A stretch of 64,000 nt of DNA from Delphinapterus leucas (GCF_002288925.2 NW_022098050.1:7697638-7761637); one strand, 5' to 3'. Counted from the stretch's first letter, positions 1 to 12,808 are shown. Numbers and translations are program-made. Notes: generated from the letters alone by a model not told the origin.

Positions 1-248
1 ATATATACACTACCAAACGTAAGGTAGATAGCGAGTGGGAAGCAGCCGCATAGCACAGGGATATCAGCTCCTTGCTTTGTGACCTGTGACCGCCTGGAGG
101 GGTGGGATAGGGAGGGTGGGAGGGAGGGAGACACAAGAGGGAAGAGATATGGGAACATATGTATATGTGTAACTGATTCACTTTGTTATAAAGCAGAAAC
201 TAACACACCATTGTAAAGCAATTATACCCCAACATAAAGATGTTAAAA
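1..248 (+). mobile_element. L1 LINE, 3' UTR end (cut by window edge)
   Basis: The sequence matches the 3' UTR of the full-length L1 at 55510-55760: the GGGAAGCAGCCGCATAGCAC stretch, a G-rich run, then CATTGTAAAGCAATTATACCCC and an A-rich end. Only the last part is inside the window. It is non-coding and in the sense orientation. The close match to the 55-kb copy suggests a young subfamily. Confidence 0.9.
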
Positions 249-1069
249 ACATATATGAGTGAAAAACATTTGAAAGTAAAGGTCAGAAAAATATATATAC
301 AACAACTTACTACAAGAAATCTGATGTAGCTGTGCTAGTATCAAAGTAAACTTTTAGGCAAATGCATTCCTTAGAGACATTTTATTATTATATTAGAATT
401 AACCTACCAGAAAACTATGGCAATTCTAGATTTGTATGTGTCTCATAACATACTCCCCAAATATACAATGACAGCATAAAATGAAGCCATTGCCAAATTC
501 AAAAGAATTGTAGTAAATTTTAATCCACCTTTCTCAGTTACTGAAAAGCCAAGTTTAAGAATTATATTAATCAAGTTTTCTATAGACTTGCCAGTCTGTT
601 TTCTACTCTTTCCATCCTTAATTTGAGTTCAAAATATTTAAGTATGGCATTTTTTTCTTCTTTTATAATTTTGTATAGTTGATCTAATATGAACTAGGAA
701 AAGTAAATCAAAGCCCACTGATACTAATCTAATTTTTTCTATTTTTCCTTATATTTATTGTAGTTTCTGTTTTATTTATGATAAAAAAATCTGGTATACA
801 AATATTCATAAGTGTTACATCTGCATTAAACAAGTATTACTTAGAAATTATGTTTGATTTTGAGTAACAGAGACATCTTTCCTAATGTTAGTCTAAGACT
901 GCTGAAAGTTTTATTCTCTCACATAAAAATATCTGGAGGTAGCGGGTGTCAGGACTAGTAAGAAGGGCTCTTTAAATTCATTAATGGCTGTTCCAATTAA
1001 AAGAAAACTACTTGACCTGTGTGCAGAAATCACAAAACAAAGAGAGAAAAAACATTGTGGAAAAGAAAA
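249..1069. other. AT-rich DNA, nothing recognised
   Basis: No long reading frame, repeat family or RNA gene is recognisable. The stretch is AT-rich with short A and T runs, as expected for neutrally evolving mammalian intergenic DNA. Confidence 0.4.
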
Positions 1070-1110
1070 TTATAAATCAACTACACTCCAATAAAAATTT
1101 TAAAAAAATT
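1070..1110 (+). mobile_element. Very short L1 3' terminus
   Basis: About 40 bases match the last bases of the older L1 tails in this window (AAATCAACTACACTCCAATA, then an A-rich run), as at 7565-7600 and 13245-13285. It would be an extreme 5' truncation. AAAATTA-like sequence on both sides may be a weak TSD. Confidence 0.5.
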
Positions 1111-3909
1111 AATAACATGTATTACATCAAGCATGACTTAAAGGCTAAAAGTTAAAAACAAAATTGTCTATAATTTCAAAAAATGTACAGGCAGTGCAAT
1201 CTTGTTTTAAAAAAAGACTTAATAAAGATGTAAAAAAAAGACAAAGCAGGAGATGGAAAATAAGCAGTCAGTAAAAAGAAATATGACACATTAAAAAAAA
1301 TTAGAAATAAATGAAAATGTTTCAGAGGAAAATGTTACATTTGATGCCACCAAAACTAGAGTAAACATTATTTGAACCCACAGTCAGGGACATGGAAATC
1401 AAGCTTCGAAAAGATCACACAAAATGAAATCTCAAAGAAATAATATATAAAATTTTTATAAAATATGATAGATATGTAGAGATGAAAGAAAAGGGGAACA
1501 GATAAGATTAAAATAGTATTCAAAAATTTAGTAGAAGTGGTTTTGAAATAAAAGTCTTGACTCTGATGATCAAATTAGGTTGACTGTTTCCTCAGAAAAT
1601 TTCCTCGTGAAGCTTTGATATTCAAAGATTAAGAAAAAAGTATCCTAAGGGAATCTTAGAAAAAACAGTCAACATGCAAAAGGGAGAATAATTATGCTAC
1701 TCTGAGATTTCTCTACAGGATATTACTTACCAAGGTAATTAGAAGAATTCAATGAAATAATGTAATTATACTCGTCCTTGGATTGGCATCAGGGCATTCA
1801 TATACTTACTGAAACTGTATTCAAAATATTGTTTGTGTACACATAGGTAAATTTTTCTAGGATGAGAACAAATGGCTTTTTACCTGATTGACAAAGAGAT
1901 GGCAAATAAATTAAAACTCGCAGCTGTAGGGCATGTCTCCCCAGTGGAGGACTTCATTTTTCTAGTAGTCCATGGAAAGAGTATTGTGTGTCCATGAGTT
2001 TATCTCAAGGTTTTTTTCATGTGTGAGTTTCCATTCAAACTCTATCTGAAATTAAAATGAATAGCATATTCTGTATAATGCAGTTGATCATCCTATAATT
2101 GAACATTAATTTATTTCAATGCACATATTTGCATTTTGCTTAGGTGACCACTTTTGCCCAAAAGGATCATGAAGTGACAGCATTTAAGTTCTAATATGCT
2201 AGGAAGCACATTCTTTACTCTTGTTCACCTTTCATAATGCCACAAATGACAACTTTCTAACACCTACCTTTGTGTAAATATTGATTTCCTTAAACAATTA
2301 TGAGGGGAAAAAATCCTAGACTCTTGCTTTAAAAAAGCATTAGTCTATGAAAGTATTCAGTTTTGACTTAAGCTGCATATTTACATATTTACATCTGACG
2401 TCCTGAAAACAACTCTGTGCTTTGGAGCAATGTTCTATTTTAATTGTTTTGGGCTCATGGAAAAAGACAGAGGCAGAATTAATATGTGAATGGCCCATTC
2501 ACATGATGAAAGGACTAAATGGTATTCTAAGAAACTGTAAAATAAAAGGCTTCAAAATTGTTTAAACAAAGAAAACAGCCATCTTATGGCATACTATATT
2601 TGCATATATCAGTTGTGAGCACTAGTTTGGCTTCAACAAAAAATTATCTGTTGTATAAAATTAATGTTTATTTAAATTTTATTGGTTGTATAATGTGATG
2701 AATTCAATTTTTAATTTAGGTTTTATAATTGTATAAGGGATAATAGTATAAGGAGTTCATTCTTAGGTTTACATGATACATATTTATAGGCCATTATAAT
2801 AAAATAAAAAAGTTTCTGTCATTACTGTGGGTCAGCAAAAAATTTCTTTTCATTTTGTAAGTGTAAAAAATTGCCCATGCAGAGCATAATTCACCCACAC
2901 TGCTCACTGTCTCCATCTCAGTATGGCTTTGCTGTAGGCAAGCTGCCTTCATTCTCTAACTATGGTGACTCCACTCATCTGTCTCAAACCATGTGAGATG
3001 GAGAGTTATGCTTCAGCAAAATGAACTACATCATGCTCCAGCCAATCAGGGTCATTCTCGAATAGTACCATTATTGATTCGTTGGTCAAAACTCAAAACA
3101 AACTAATCCCCTAATTCCATACTTACTGAGTAGAAAATTAACAAATGCATGAAAAGTTACAATCTTCCATGTTTTGTTTTACCCTGCATTCTCTAAAAAA
3201 CAGAGCATGAGGGCATGAAGTTGACATGCTTGTTTTTGAGGTAGGGTGCACTCTTGAAGTGAATGAAGAATGAGGGAAAAGGGAATTCCAGTCAAGGAAG
3301 GAGCAAAAAGTAATACAAGATGATGTATTACCAAGATGTTCATAGCTGTACAGGAAAACTGGCTGATGATTGGTCGTGTAGGATATCTTCAGAAAGGATG
3401 TGTGGAACCCCTGCTTTCCTGAACCATTTGGTTTTGTTGGAAAGAGAGGAAGGGCAAGCAATTTATCTGCCACTTCCTTTCTATCTCCTGTCTCATTAGT
3501 CAAAGTTCACCCCACGGGGCATTAACACCCCCACCTGACCCCACTAGACAGTCACTGGAGAAGGCAGCGTCTCTGTGTGTCCGGGTGATCAGACCTGAGT
3601 CTTAAAACCACTGTGGCTCTTTCTAGGGTAAACATGATGGTGGCTCAGTCTTTGCCCTCAAAGGCAGGGGAGATGATATATGGTGTCATGAGACAAGGAG
3701 CCTGTGCTAGAAAAGAACCCATACCTCCAGTATCTGGGTACCATAGAATCCAGGGCTCAGAGGAGGAAAGAAGCTACTTTTAAAATGGGAGGGAGAAAAG
3801 AGAAAAAGATGGGGAAGGAAGAGCTAAATGGAGCTGAGTGCCAGTTTACCCATTTATAGTAAGAAATGTAAATGACACTCTAGTACATTGATCAGGTAAT
3901 ATATCTCTA
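1111..3909. other. Unassigned intergenic DNA
   Basis: No gene or confident repeat is visible. A 121-codon minus frame lies at 3138-3503, but it has no recognisable domain and no support as an exon. The part around 2840-3560 is less AT-rich than its surroundings and could be a decayed transposon relic, but I cannot name a family. Confidence 0.4.
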
Positions 3910-4340
3910 TCCATGGAAACATCTGCTTTAGCATCTCTGACTTTCCTTTCTCTGACTTACCAGTCCCCACCACTTGGTCTTGAAATGAGCTCAAATAGGT
4001 TAAATGATGTTATGCCAGTTATGAGGCTAGATCTCAAGAGAACTTGCGTGCATTGCCTTGACCTTTTAGAACATTGCCCAGAAGCCTGCTGCAGTATGAG
4101 AGACCACATGGAGGAGAGGTATACTGTCTAATAGGAGGTCATCTGAGAAAAGCCAGCCCATAGCCAACACAGTAGCTGACCACAAATGCATGAATGACCC
4201 TGGCAGAGACCAGAAGAACTGCTCTGATGAATATAAGCTAAACTGTCAACCCCCAGAATTATTTGTTCAGTAAATAGTTGTTGCTTTAAACCACCAAGCT
4301 TTAGGGTAGTTTGTTACACAGCAAAAGCTAACTGATATAG
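3910..4340 (+). mobile_element. ERVL-MaLR (MLT1-type) LTR relic
   Basis: The 3' half follows the MLT1 LTR pattern: GAGAGACCACATGGAGGAGA near 4098, GAGACCAGAAGAACTGC near 4206, a degraded polyadenylation region, then TTGCTTTAAACCACCAAGCT and a terminal GCTAACTGATATA. It is heavily diverged, as expected of a pre-radiation mammalian element. The 5' boundary is uncertain. A 72-codon frame inside it is fortuitous. Confidence 0.7.
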
Positions 4341-6334
4341 TTGGTATCTGAAACATAGGTTATTTTTCCCTTTTTCAATTGATAGCCACCTTTCAGATTT
4401 ACGATGTTAATTAAAATGTTGGTTCCCCCAAATAAATACAAAATAAATTGAAGTATTTTTGAAGGGAAGACCAGCTACCAGGAATTTCAACTGGCATTTT
4501 AATATGTTCCATGACTGCAGATGAAACTTTTTCTTCACAAATGATCCTTTTACTTTATATCAGAGAAGAGCTGTTTAGTATACATTAAAGCATTTGTGTT
4601 TTTTGAGAATACCAAGGAATTGTGTTTTCTGCAAAACATATGGTCCCTTCCTCCTACTTCAACACCTACATAAGTGTTTTGGGGGGAATACAAAAAAGAA
4701 TTATTGACATATTTTATGAATCAAATGCCATTAATCCTGATCTTCTGACCATACTCAGAGCCGGGAGATTTGGAAAGTCTACATTCTCATTCAAGTTGTA
4801 CCTGATCTGAGAAGTCCAATTGAACTAAGAATCTCAAAGATGAAATAGCTAGTAGTTCAAACTTGCTTTAGTTACAACTGATGTATTAATTATAACTAAT
4901 TCATTACCCTGTTGACAAATCTTAGTCAGTGCAGATCTGCCAATAGGGTTGAACTATTTCAGAAAAAAATAGGATGTTTTCTCCATAAACTGCCAGGTAA
5001 CTACCTTTCAGGGAGATGAAATAAGACAGTACAACTCTTTTAAACTCCAACTGTGGAAATTCTGCATGGTGTCCTGTCAACAAAGAAGGAGAATACCTGA
5101 TTTGGGGGATCAACCTTTCTTGCTTCATAGTGGAGCTCTCAAAATTAATCTTTATAAATACATATAGATTCAGAAATGAAAAGTATTCTACAGATATGAT
5201 GATTATGATTAGTTTGAAAGAAAAATGTTATCTATGCTCTTTAGAAATGGGATCAAAAGGAGCTTTTATTTCTAGTTGTATGAAGAACAGAAAGATCTAC
5301 ATATAATAAGAAAAGAAGCATGTGGTACTTGCTATAAATACACTTATTTATTGTCCTTCTGTTATTTGTCTTGTGGGTCAGCTTTATGCCACGAGAATGC
5401 TGACAACCTACACCCAGGAAAATAACGGGAAGGGTTAATGTCAGCCCATATAATTTCCTTTATTAAGTTGGTACCAAGCTTTCCATTTAAAAGCACATGT
5501 TCCCACAACAGCAGACTTCAGTTGTGCACCTTGAGATCAGTCTATTATACACCAACTACAGTGAAAATAAAGGAATGGCTATTCTCTAGATAGAAAAAAA
5601 TCAATTAACTGAGCAGCCCACAATTCTCAGCCATTACTAATCTTTCCATGTAGCCTCAGCAGGATTCTTTTAGAAATGCAAATTCTTGCCAGCCATTATT
5701 CCAACCTCCCCAGCAAATCACATCCAGTAGTGCAGTGAAAAAAATCAAGAAGGTAAAGATTTCTCTGTACTCCAATGGTTATTGATATTTTTTTTCTGGA
5801 AGACAAAAGGGTAATCCTTTAGAAACAAACAGATCGTTTTCTAATAAATAGCTATTACTATGAAACAGATGTTTTCTGCAATGTACACTGACTTTCAAAA
5901 TCAGCTACTTTAGCAGAATGTGTGTGTGTGTGTGTTTGTATACATGTAGACAGACATAGAGAATGAAAGAAAGAGTTGGGGTTTTTTTCCTAAAGAGATC
6001 TAAGTAAATATTCTGAAAAATGTCCGTGGCAAATAGAGGCAATTAAACCTTAAATATGATTTCATTCAATTAATTTTGCATACTAAAAAGCATGTTGCTT
6101 TTCAGAATAGACATAGGAAGTTATTATGATAGTGTAATCTTTTGCTAGCTCCCTCAAAATCATGAGTAGCCTCATTCTTGCAAAAGAGCAAAAGCAGAAA
6201 TGTCAACCCAACCCAAAGAAGAGTTGAAGGAGATTTAAATAGTTGCACATTAAATAATGATAAAAATTTTCACTGGTAATCCTGTTAAGCTGAAGATACT
6301 CAGTTTATGGGGAGTGTAATTATTTAACAGCAGA
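4341..6334. other. Unassigned intergenic DNA with a short (TG)n
   Basis: No gene is recognised. A short TG dinucleotide run lies at about 5918-5936. The 62- and 68-codon frames here show no domain or codon-bias signal that I can see. Confidence 0.4.
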
Positions 6335-6668
6335 AAACCCTTGACATTCATTCAATAAATGTTAGTGAATGACTGCTACTTACCAAGCACTTTTCTAGGC
6401 ATTGAGCATATTGTAGGGATATAATTAAGCTCCTGCCCTCATAGAGATTATATTCTAGAATAGAGAAACAGGCAATAAACAAGTAAATAAATTCCAATAT
6501 TGATGAAGAAAATAAAGCAGGGTAATGCGACAGTGACTAAAGCAGGCTAGGGATGAGGGTTGGCTACTTTATATCACACGTTAAGAGGAAGCTGTGTTGA
6601 GAAGGTAACATTTGTTTCGAGGCCTGAATGATGAGAAATGAGCAGCCATTTAAAAAATCTGGAGTTTA
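6335..6668 (-). mobile_element. L2 LINE 3' region, part 1 (interrupted)
   Basis: Reading on the plus strand, CATTCATTCAATAAATGTTA followed by a decayed 'tables of loss' string typical of inverted L2 3' ends (AAGCACTTTTCTAGGCATTG, CTGCCCTCATAGAGATTATA) identifies an L2 in minus orientation. It is cut at about 6668 by a younger L1 and resumes at about 7603. Very old and strongly diverged. Confidence 0.7.
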
Positions 6669-6901
6669 ATTAGGACCCATTTGTTTATTTTTGGTTTTAT
6701 TTCCATTACTCTGGGAGATGGAGCGAAAAAGTTATTGCTGCGATTTATATCAGAGAATGTTCTGCCTATGTTTTCCTCTAAGAGTTTTATAGTATCTGGT
6801 CTTAAATTTAGGTCTTTAATCCATTTTGAGTTTCCTTTTGTGTGTGGTGTTAAAGAGTGTTCTAATTTCATTTTCTTTTACATGTGGCTGTCTAGTTTTC
6901 C
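6669..6901 (-). mobile_element. L1 ORF2 segment, inverted half of a twin-primed L1
   Basis: The minus strand encodes a stretch resembling the C-terminal third of L1 ORF2 protein ([20 protein letters not shown]), equivalent to 54470-54610 of the full-length copy here. It lies head-to-head with a sense L1 3' segment that starts at 6902, and the pair is bounded by one TSD, so both halves belong to one insertion. The fragment is non-functional. Confidence 0.85.
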
Positions 6902-7602
6902 CTATGGAGAACAGTATGAAGGTTCCTTAAAATCTAAAAGTAGAGCTACCATATGATCCAGCAATCCCACTCCTAGGCATATATCCAGAGAAAAACTTGG
7001 TTCAAAAGTATACATGCACCCCAATGTTCATTGCAGTGCTGTTTACAATAGCCAAGACATGGAAGCACCTAAATGTCCACTGACAGATGAATGGATAAAG
7101 AAGATGTGGTACATATATAGCTATGGAATATTACTCAGCCATTATAAAGAATGAAATAATGCCATTTGTAGCAACATGGGTGGGCCTGGAGGTTATCATA
7201 CTAAGTGAAGTAAGTCAGATAGAGAAAGACAAATATCATATGATATCACTTATATGTGGAATCTAAAAAAAATGATACAAATGAACTTATTTACACAAAA
7301 GAAACAGACTCACAGACTTAGAGAACAAACTTATGGTTACCAGGGGGGAAGGGTGTGGGGGGGGCGGGGATAGATTGGGAGTTTGGGATTGACATGTAAA
7401 CAGTGCTATGTTTAAAACAGATAACCAACAAGGACCTACTATATAGCACAGGGAACTCTGCTCAATATTCTGTAATAACCTAAATGGGAAAAGGATTTGA
7501 AAAAGAATAGATACATGTATAAGTGAATCACTTTGTTGTACATCTGAAACTAACACAACATTGTTAATCAACTATACTCCAATATAAAATAAAAATTTTT
7601 TT
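6902..7602 (+). mobile_element. L1 3' segment, sense half of a twin-primed L1
   Basis: It starts at CTATGGAGAACAGTATGAAG in ORF2 and runs through the ORF2 end, the 3' UTR and an A/T-rich tail near 7590. About 400 bases of L1 between the inverted and direct halves are missing, as expected for twin priming with loss at the joint. The flanking TSD is AAAATCTGGAGTTTA near 6654-6668 and AAAAGTCTGGAGCTTA at 7603-7618, now diverged at a few positions. Confidence 0.88.
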
Positions 7603-8280
7603 AAAAGTCTGGAGCTTAGAGTTCCAGGCAGAAGGAATAACAAATGCCAACGCCCAATGTTTGGAATAAACTTATTATGGCCAAAGATCAGAATGGCCAG
7701 TGTAACTGGGGTTTGGTGAGCTGGGACTGGTTCATGTTGGGCCATGAATATCATGATAAGGAATTGGGGTTTTATTTTAAGTACATTGGAAAGTCATGAA
7801 AAGGTGTTCAGCTGGGGAGAAACACAGTATGACTTACATTTTTAAAAGATCGATCTGATAGTTATCGTAGAAGCAGGAATGAGAGGAGTGAGTCCAGTTG
7901 AGAGGCTGTTGCAATAGAACAGAGGAGGGATGTTAGTGGCTTGTTCTAGAGTGGTATTTGTAAAGGCTGTGTGTCCTGGAAATAAAAGTGGATGGATTGC
8001 GGCTATACTGTGGGAGTAGAGTCAGCAGGACTAGCGGACAGATTTGATGTGGGTGACAAGGATGACTTTTGGATTTTTGGTTTATACCATTCAAATTTGG
8101 GCCAAATTTGGGGCTGTAGAGTTTGGAGATTATAAATATTTTGTTGAACTTGAGATATCTTTGAGCCATCAAAATGGAGAAGTTGAGTAGAAAATTGGAC
8201 ATGTGGACCTGGGACTCATAGGACAAGTCTGGGCAAGAGGACCTAGTAAGATCACCCTTATCCCTTGGCTCCAACACCAT
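7603..8280 (-). mobile_element. L2 LINE, part 2 (continues after L1 insertion)
   Basis: The L2 match resumes directly after the L1: GAGTTCCAGGCAGAAGGAAT, GGGGTTTTATTTTAAGTACA, GAGGCTGTTGCAATAGAACA and later a diverged ATTGGACATGTGGACCTGGG part. The order of blocks is that of an inverted L2 3' half. The 115-codon minus frame at 7933-8280 reads through this relic and may include decayed L2 sequence, but it is not a gene. Confidence 0.65.
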
Positions 8281-9214
8281 TATCCACAGCAGGATTCAAG
8301 ATAGGCCTAAAGAGCATTTGTTTCTGGTAAATTCCTTCTCTGGGCCTGACACAATTCTCTGTAGTCTATAAAATAGGTCCACAGGGCTCAGGGTGCTCCA
8401 GGTAAGACAATATCTACAACATAACTTGACATTGTCAGGGCCATTGATATCAACTATTGGTCTCAATAGAGCTGATGCCCTACCTTCTTCTAAGGGACCA
8501 CTTTAGGACTAAATAATCCCTTTCTTCTCATATCCCATCAACCTCCCTCCCATCCCTGTTTTCATCAGCTACTACCAGAAATCCGAATCTCTCAGGTCAT
8601 CTATCATCGTCCAGACTTTCTCCCCATCCAGATCTGTATGCGGTAAGTCTGATCTCATCACCTACACTTTCCTGATCTGCAGTTCCACATCCTCTGAGAC
8701 TCGTGGTTTGTTATCAGCAAAATCCTCCATATCCTTTACTTCATCTCTTAATGTTCCCTTCATCATCTTCTTGTTCTAATCATAATCGGACTCTTTCCTG
8801 AGGACAATGCCTCCTTTGCAGCCCTTTTAAATGCTACTTATAGGACCTTGAGGCAGGGTAGGTGTTCCAGTTGCTTCCCAATTATTTTACCTCCATTCTT
8901 TATCAAAACCCACAGGTCTTTGAATTGCATTACCCCAGACCTAACAATACTTGGCTTATTCTATTAGAAGTTGTCATATATTGCACTCCTGGTCACTCAG
9001 CCTAATTCATGATGAAGGATATCCTTAATCCTAACTTCAAACATCACAAGGTCTCATCACAGCCTTCTATGTTTCCAAATCACTAATCTAGTACCCTTGT
9101 TCCATCTATTCTTAAATTTTATCAGGATTCCTACCCATTGGGCAATTGGGCCCTCATTGATGCTTAGCAAACATGCTTCATCTTGCTTGTAAAGTTGCTG
9201 TGCTACTATTTAAG
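8281..9214. other. Unassigned DNA between two L2 relics
   Basis: Pyrimidine-rich on the plus strand from about 8500. It may contain further decayed L2 sequence in plus orientation, but no motif is clear enough to call. No gene is seen. Confidence 0.35.
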
Positions 9215-9227
9215 ATGCCTATTTCCT

Positions 9228-9590
9228 GGGCTTCCCTGGTGGCGCAGTGGTTGAGAATCCGCCTGCCAATGTAGGGGACACGGGTTCGAGCCCCGGTCCG
9301 GGAAGATCCCACATGCCGCGGAGCAACTAAGCCCGTGCGTTACAACTACTGAGCCTGCGCTCGAGAGCCCACGAGCCACAACTACTGAAGCCCACGCGCC
9401 TAGAGCCCGTGCTCCGCAACAAGAGAAGCCACTGCAGTGAGAAGCCCACACGCTGCAACGAAGAGAAGCCCCCGCTTGCTGCAACTAGAGAAAGCCCATG
9501 TGTAGCAACAAAGACCCAACATGGCCAAAAATAAATAAAATAAATTAACCCCCCCAAAAAAATGAATAAAAGGAAAAATATTTTTTAAAA
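9228..9590 (+). mobile_element. CHR-1-type tRNA-derived SINE
   Basis: It begins GGGCTTCCCTGGTGGCGCAG (A-box region) with a B-box-like GGTTCGAGCCC near 9284. It continues with the longer body typical of CHR-1 (CACAACTACTGAAGCCCACG) and ends in an A/T-rich tail. A perfect 13-bp TSD, ATGCCTATTTCCT, flanks it at 9215-9227 and 9591-9603. This shows retroposition by L1 enzymes. Reading frames here on the minus strand are artefacts of the GC-rich SINE. Confidence 0.95.
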
Positions 9591-9779
9591 ATGCCTATTT
9601 CCTACCTTTTTTTTGTCTTCTCCAACCCTCTAACATATCTACATTCTTCTTTATTCTCATCAAACCTATTGCCTATTCTATCATAACTGATATTCTCTCT
9701 CTGCTACCAGTAAAACTGAATGAGTAATGATAACCCCTATACTTATACACTGAATCCCCTTTCTCTGTACCACCTGAGG

Positions 9780-11400
9780 TCTTTGCTCTGGAAATTATCC
9801 TCTCTCTACAGGATCATTCTCATCATCATATAAACTTGCTATAAAAGATTTAACCTTAGATATAATATTTCCAGTATTAAATAAGATACCCACCATTATC
9901 TCATGTCTCCTTCCAGCTATGATCTCATTTTTCCCTTCCATTTGAGAGCAAAATTCTGCAGACTGTTGTCTATACTGTCTCAGATTGTTCATCTCCTTTT
10001 CTTTCTTTAACCCACGCTAACCAAAATTTTCCCTCTCCATTGCATGGAAACAACTTTTGTCATGGTGAATGGAACTCCGTATCACCAAATCAAGTGCTGA
10101 GTTATCTGTCTTCATTTTACAAAAGTATTGAACAACATTTAACAGAGATGACCATTTCCCTTTTCTGAAAATACCTTCTTCATTTGGTGTTTGAGCTACA
10201 TTCCCCTGGCTTTCCTCCTGTATCACTGGCCGCTTCTTAATGTCCCTTGCTGGCTTATCCTCCACTTCTTATCTCTCTATATTACAGTCCCCCAGGGCTC
10301 ATCCCTCAGACCTTTTCTCTCCTTTATCTTCAGCATTTCCTTAAGTGAATTCATCCAGTGTTGTGGCTTTGAACATCCTTTATATGCTGATAATTTCCAA
10401 ATTTGTCTTCAGTCCAGACTGCCTGTTTGAGCAACAAACTTACAAATGAGTATTCAACTACCTATGTAACATCTCCACTTTGAGGTCTAAAGGCATATGG
10501 GCCTTAATATAGCAGAAACCAAATTTTTGGCATTTGCTCCCAAACATGCTACTCTTGCAGTCTTCCTCATTTCAGTTAATGACAACATTTTTCCATTTAC
10601 TCAGAACTTACAGGTTAATCCTTGTCTCTTTCCCGTCCTCATTATGCACCATCAATCCTAAGCAGTTATTATCAGCTCTACCTTCAAAATATGTCCTGAT
10701 TCTGACTAACCCCCTGACCACCTTGGGCCAAGCCACTATCCTTCATTACTTAGCTTCCTAACTGGACTTCCTCTTTCTCCCTTCATGTTGTCCTCTACAG
10801 AGCAGCCACAGTGATTTTTTTAAACTATAAATCAGATCACATCACCCCCTTGTTCAAAATTCTCTAAAGGTTTCCCATCACACTTAGAAAACAATCAGAA
10901 TTCCTACCTATGACTGAAGAAGTCTCTGCCCATCTTTCTGTCCTCATCTCTTTACATTCTCCTCTTCGCTCACTCTACTCCAGTCTTCTTGTAATCACTT
11001 GAACATGAACAATCCAAATTCATTCCTGCCTCAGGGTCTTTCTATTTGCTGTAACTTCTGCCTGGAATGATATTCCTCCATCTATTCTTCTTCTTGCTCC
11101 TCTAAAATCAGGTCTGTGCTCAAATGCCACATCTGCAGATAGACCTTCTCCCATCATCCTATTTAAAATAGCCATCACCACCCTTCCTACCCTCTTTCAT
11201 ATTATTCTCTCTCTCCTTACCTTGCTTGAAAGTCTTCATAAAACTTTCATTAGCTGGAATTATTTTGTTTCTTGTTTTTGTCTGTTTCTTCCCTAGAATG
11301 TGATCCCCATCAGAGCAGAGATTTTATCTTTTGTTCACTTCTGCATTCTAAGAGTCTCAACAGTATCTGGCATAGTAAGCACTCATGAAACATTTGGTTT
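9780..11400 (+). pseudogene. L2 LINE relic with reverse transcriptase remnant and 3' end
   Basis: The 10191-10430 frame carries a decayed non-LTR reverse transcriptase core: VPQGS at about residues 33-37 and, 28 residues later, YADN at 10383-10394 where active enzymes have YADD. Downstream, AAATCAGATCACATCACCCC, TGCCTCAGGGTCTTTCTATT and CCTAGAATGTGATCCCCATC follow the order of the L2 3' region, ending near the decayed repeat tail at 11400. It is interrupted by stops and frameshifts and is long dead. The 5' limit is uncertain; weaker similarity may reach back to 9604. Confidence 0.75.
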
Positions 11401-11449
11401 ATGAATATATAAATTAATAAAATAATCAATAAATGAGTAAATGAATGCA

Positions 11450-11631
11450 GTCAGAAAAGTCCACAGGAGGAATACATTGTTTGGAGAAAGATAATAATTT
11501 CCATTTTGCACTAGTTGAATTTGAGATGCTGGCAAAGTATCCAAGTAAAGGTGTTTAGAAGACAATTGAAAAGTCAGTTCTGAAATTTGGGAGAATTTTC
11601 AGAGTGAGAAATAAAGAATTGAAAAGGCATT
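11450..11631 (-). mobile_element. Probable inverted L2 fragment
   Basis: GTTGAATTTGAGATGCTGGC and GTATCCAAGTAAAGGTGTTT resemble the inverted L2 block also seen near 8140-8200. It is cut by the MLT1 LTR at 11632. Similarity is weak. Confidence 0.45.
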
Positions 11632-12146
11632 TTTATTAGTTTCCTATTGCTGCTGTAACAAGTCACCACAAACTTAGTGGTTCAAAACAACACAGATTTA
11701 TCATTTTTGAGTTTGGGACGTCAAAATCCTAAAATCTACGTGTAGGCAGGGCTCTATTCCCTCTGGAAGCTCCAGGGGAGAATCCATTTCCATTTCCATG
11801 CCTTTTCTATAAGCAGAGGGCACTCACTTTCCTTGGCTGTGGCTCCTATTTCTCTCTCTCTCTCTCTCTCTCTCTTGTTCTAGCTCTCTCTCTCTTTCTC
11901 ACTCTCTCTGATTTCTGCTTCTACAGTCACATCTCCTGCTCTGATTGACTCTCCTGCTTCCTTTTTATAAGTACATTTATGATTATGTTGGACCCTACCT
12001 GGGTAATTCAGGAATAATCTCTCCATTTAAAGATCCTTAATGTAATCACATCTGCACATTCCCCCTTTTGTGTAATGTAACGTATTTGCAGGTTCTGAGG
12101 ATTAGGATGTGGATATCTTTGGGGGGCCAATATTCTGTCTACCACA
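11632..12146 (-). mobile_element. ERVL-MaLR (MLT1A-like) solo LTR
   Basis: On the minus strand it starts TGTGGTAGACAGAATATTGG and ends ...GGAAACTAATA, with GACTTTGCAGATGTGATTA-like and TTGTGTTGTTTTGAACCACT-like blocks. This is the MLT1A-type pattern. It has lost its internal region. A (TC)n tract has expanded inside it at 11850-11909. Confidence 0.85.
11850..11909. repeat. (TC)n microsatellite
   Basis: An interrupted TC dinucleotide run inside the MLT1A LTR. Confidence 0.95.
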
Positions 12147-12339
12147 GAAGTTAGTAAAACAAGCTCATGACTTATAATTATGAGACTGAAGAGCTTGATA
12201 TGGACTCATCTCCAGATAGGTGAGCAAAACTGCAAAATACTGGAATGCTATGGAAGCGAAGGGAATGGAGATTTTCAGGAAGGAAAGATTGGTCCATATG
12301 ATCAAATGCTGGAGAAGCATTACGAAAGATAAGAAGAGA

Positions 12340-12744
12340 CATACAGATAGTCAAAAAGCACATGAAAAGGTGCCCAACACTGCTAATTACTAGAGAAATG
12401 CAAATCAAAACTACAATGAGTAGCTGACCTCACACCACTCATCAAAAAGTCTACAAGTAATAAATGCTGGAGAGGGTGTGGAGAAAAGGGAACCCTCTTG
12501 CACTGCTGGTGGGAATGTAAATGGATACAGCCACTATGGAGAACAGTATGGAGGTTCCTTAAAAAACTAAAAATAGAACTACCATACGACCCAGCAATCC
12601 CACTCCTGGGCATATATCCAGAGAAAGCTCTAATTCAAAAAGATACATGCACCCCAATGTTCACTGCACAACTGTTTACAATAGTCAAGGCATGGAAACA
12701 ACCTAAATGTCCATGACATATGAATGGATAAAGAAGATACAGTG

Positions 12745-12808
<64 letters not shown>

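Noticed and set aside
9228..9590. tRNA genes suggested by A- and B-box matches in the CHR SINEs
   Set aside because: The matches sit in SINE heads with SINE bodies, A-tails and TSDs. No cloverleaf was seen.
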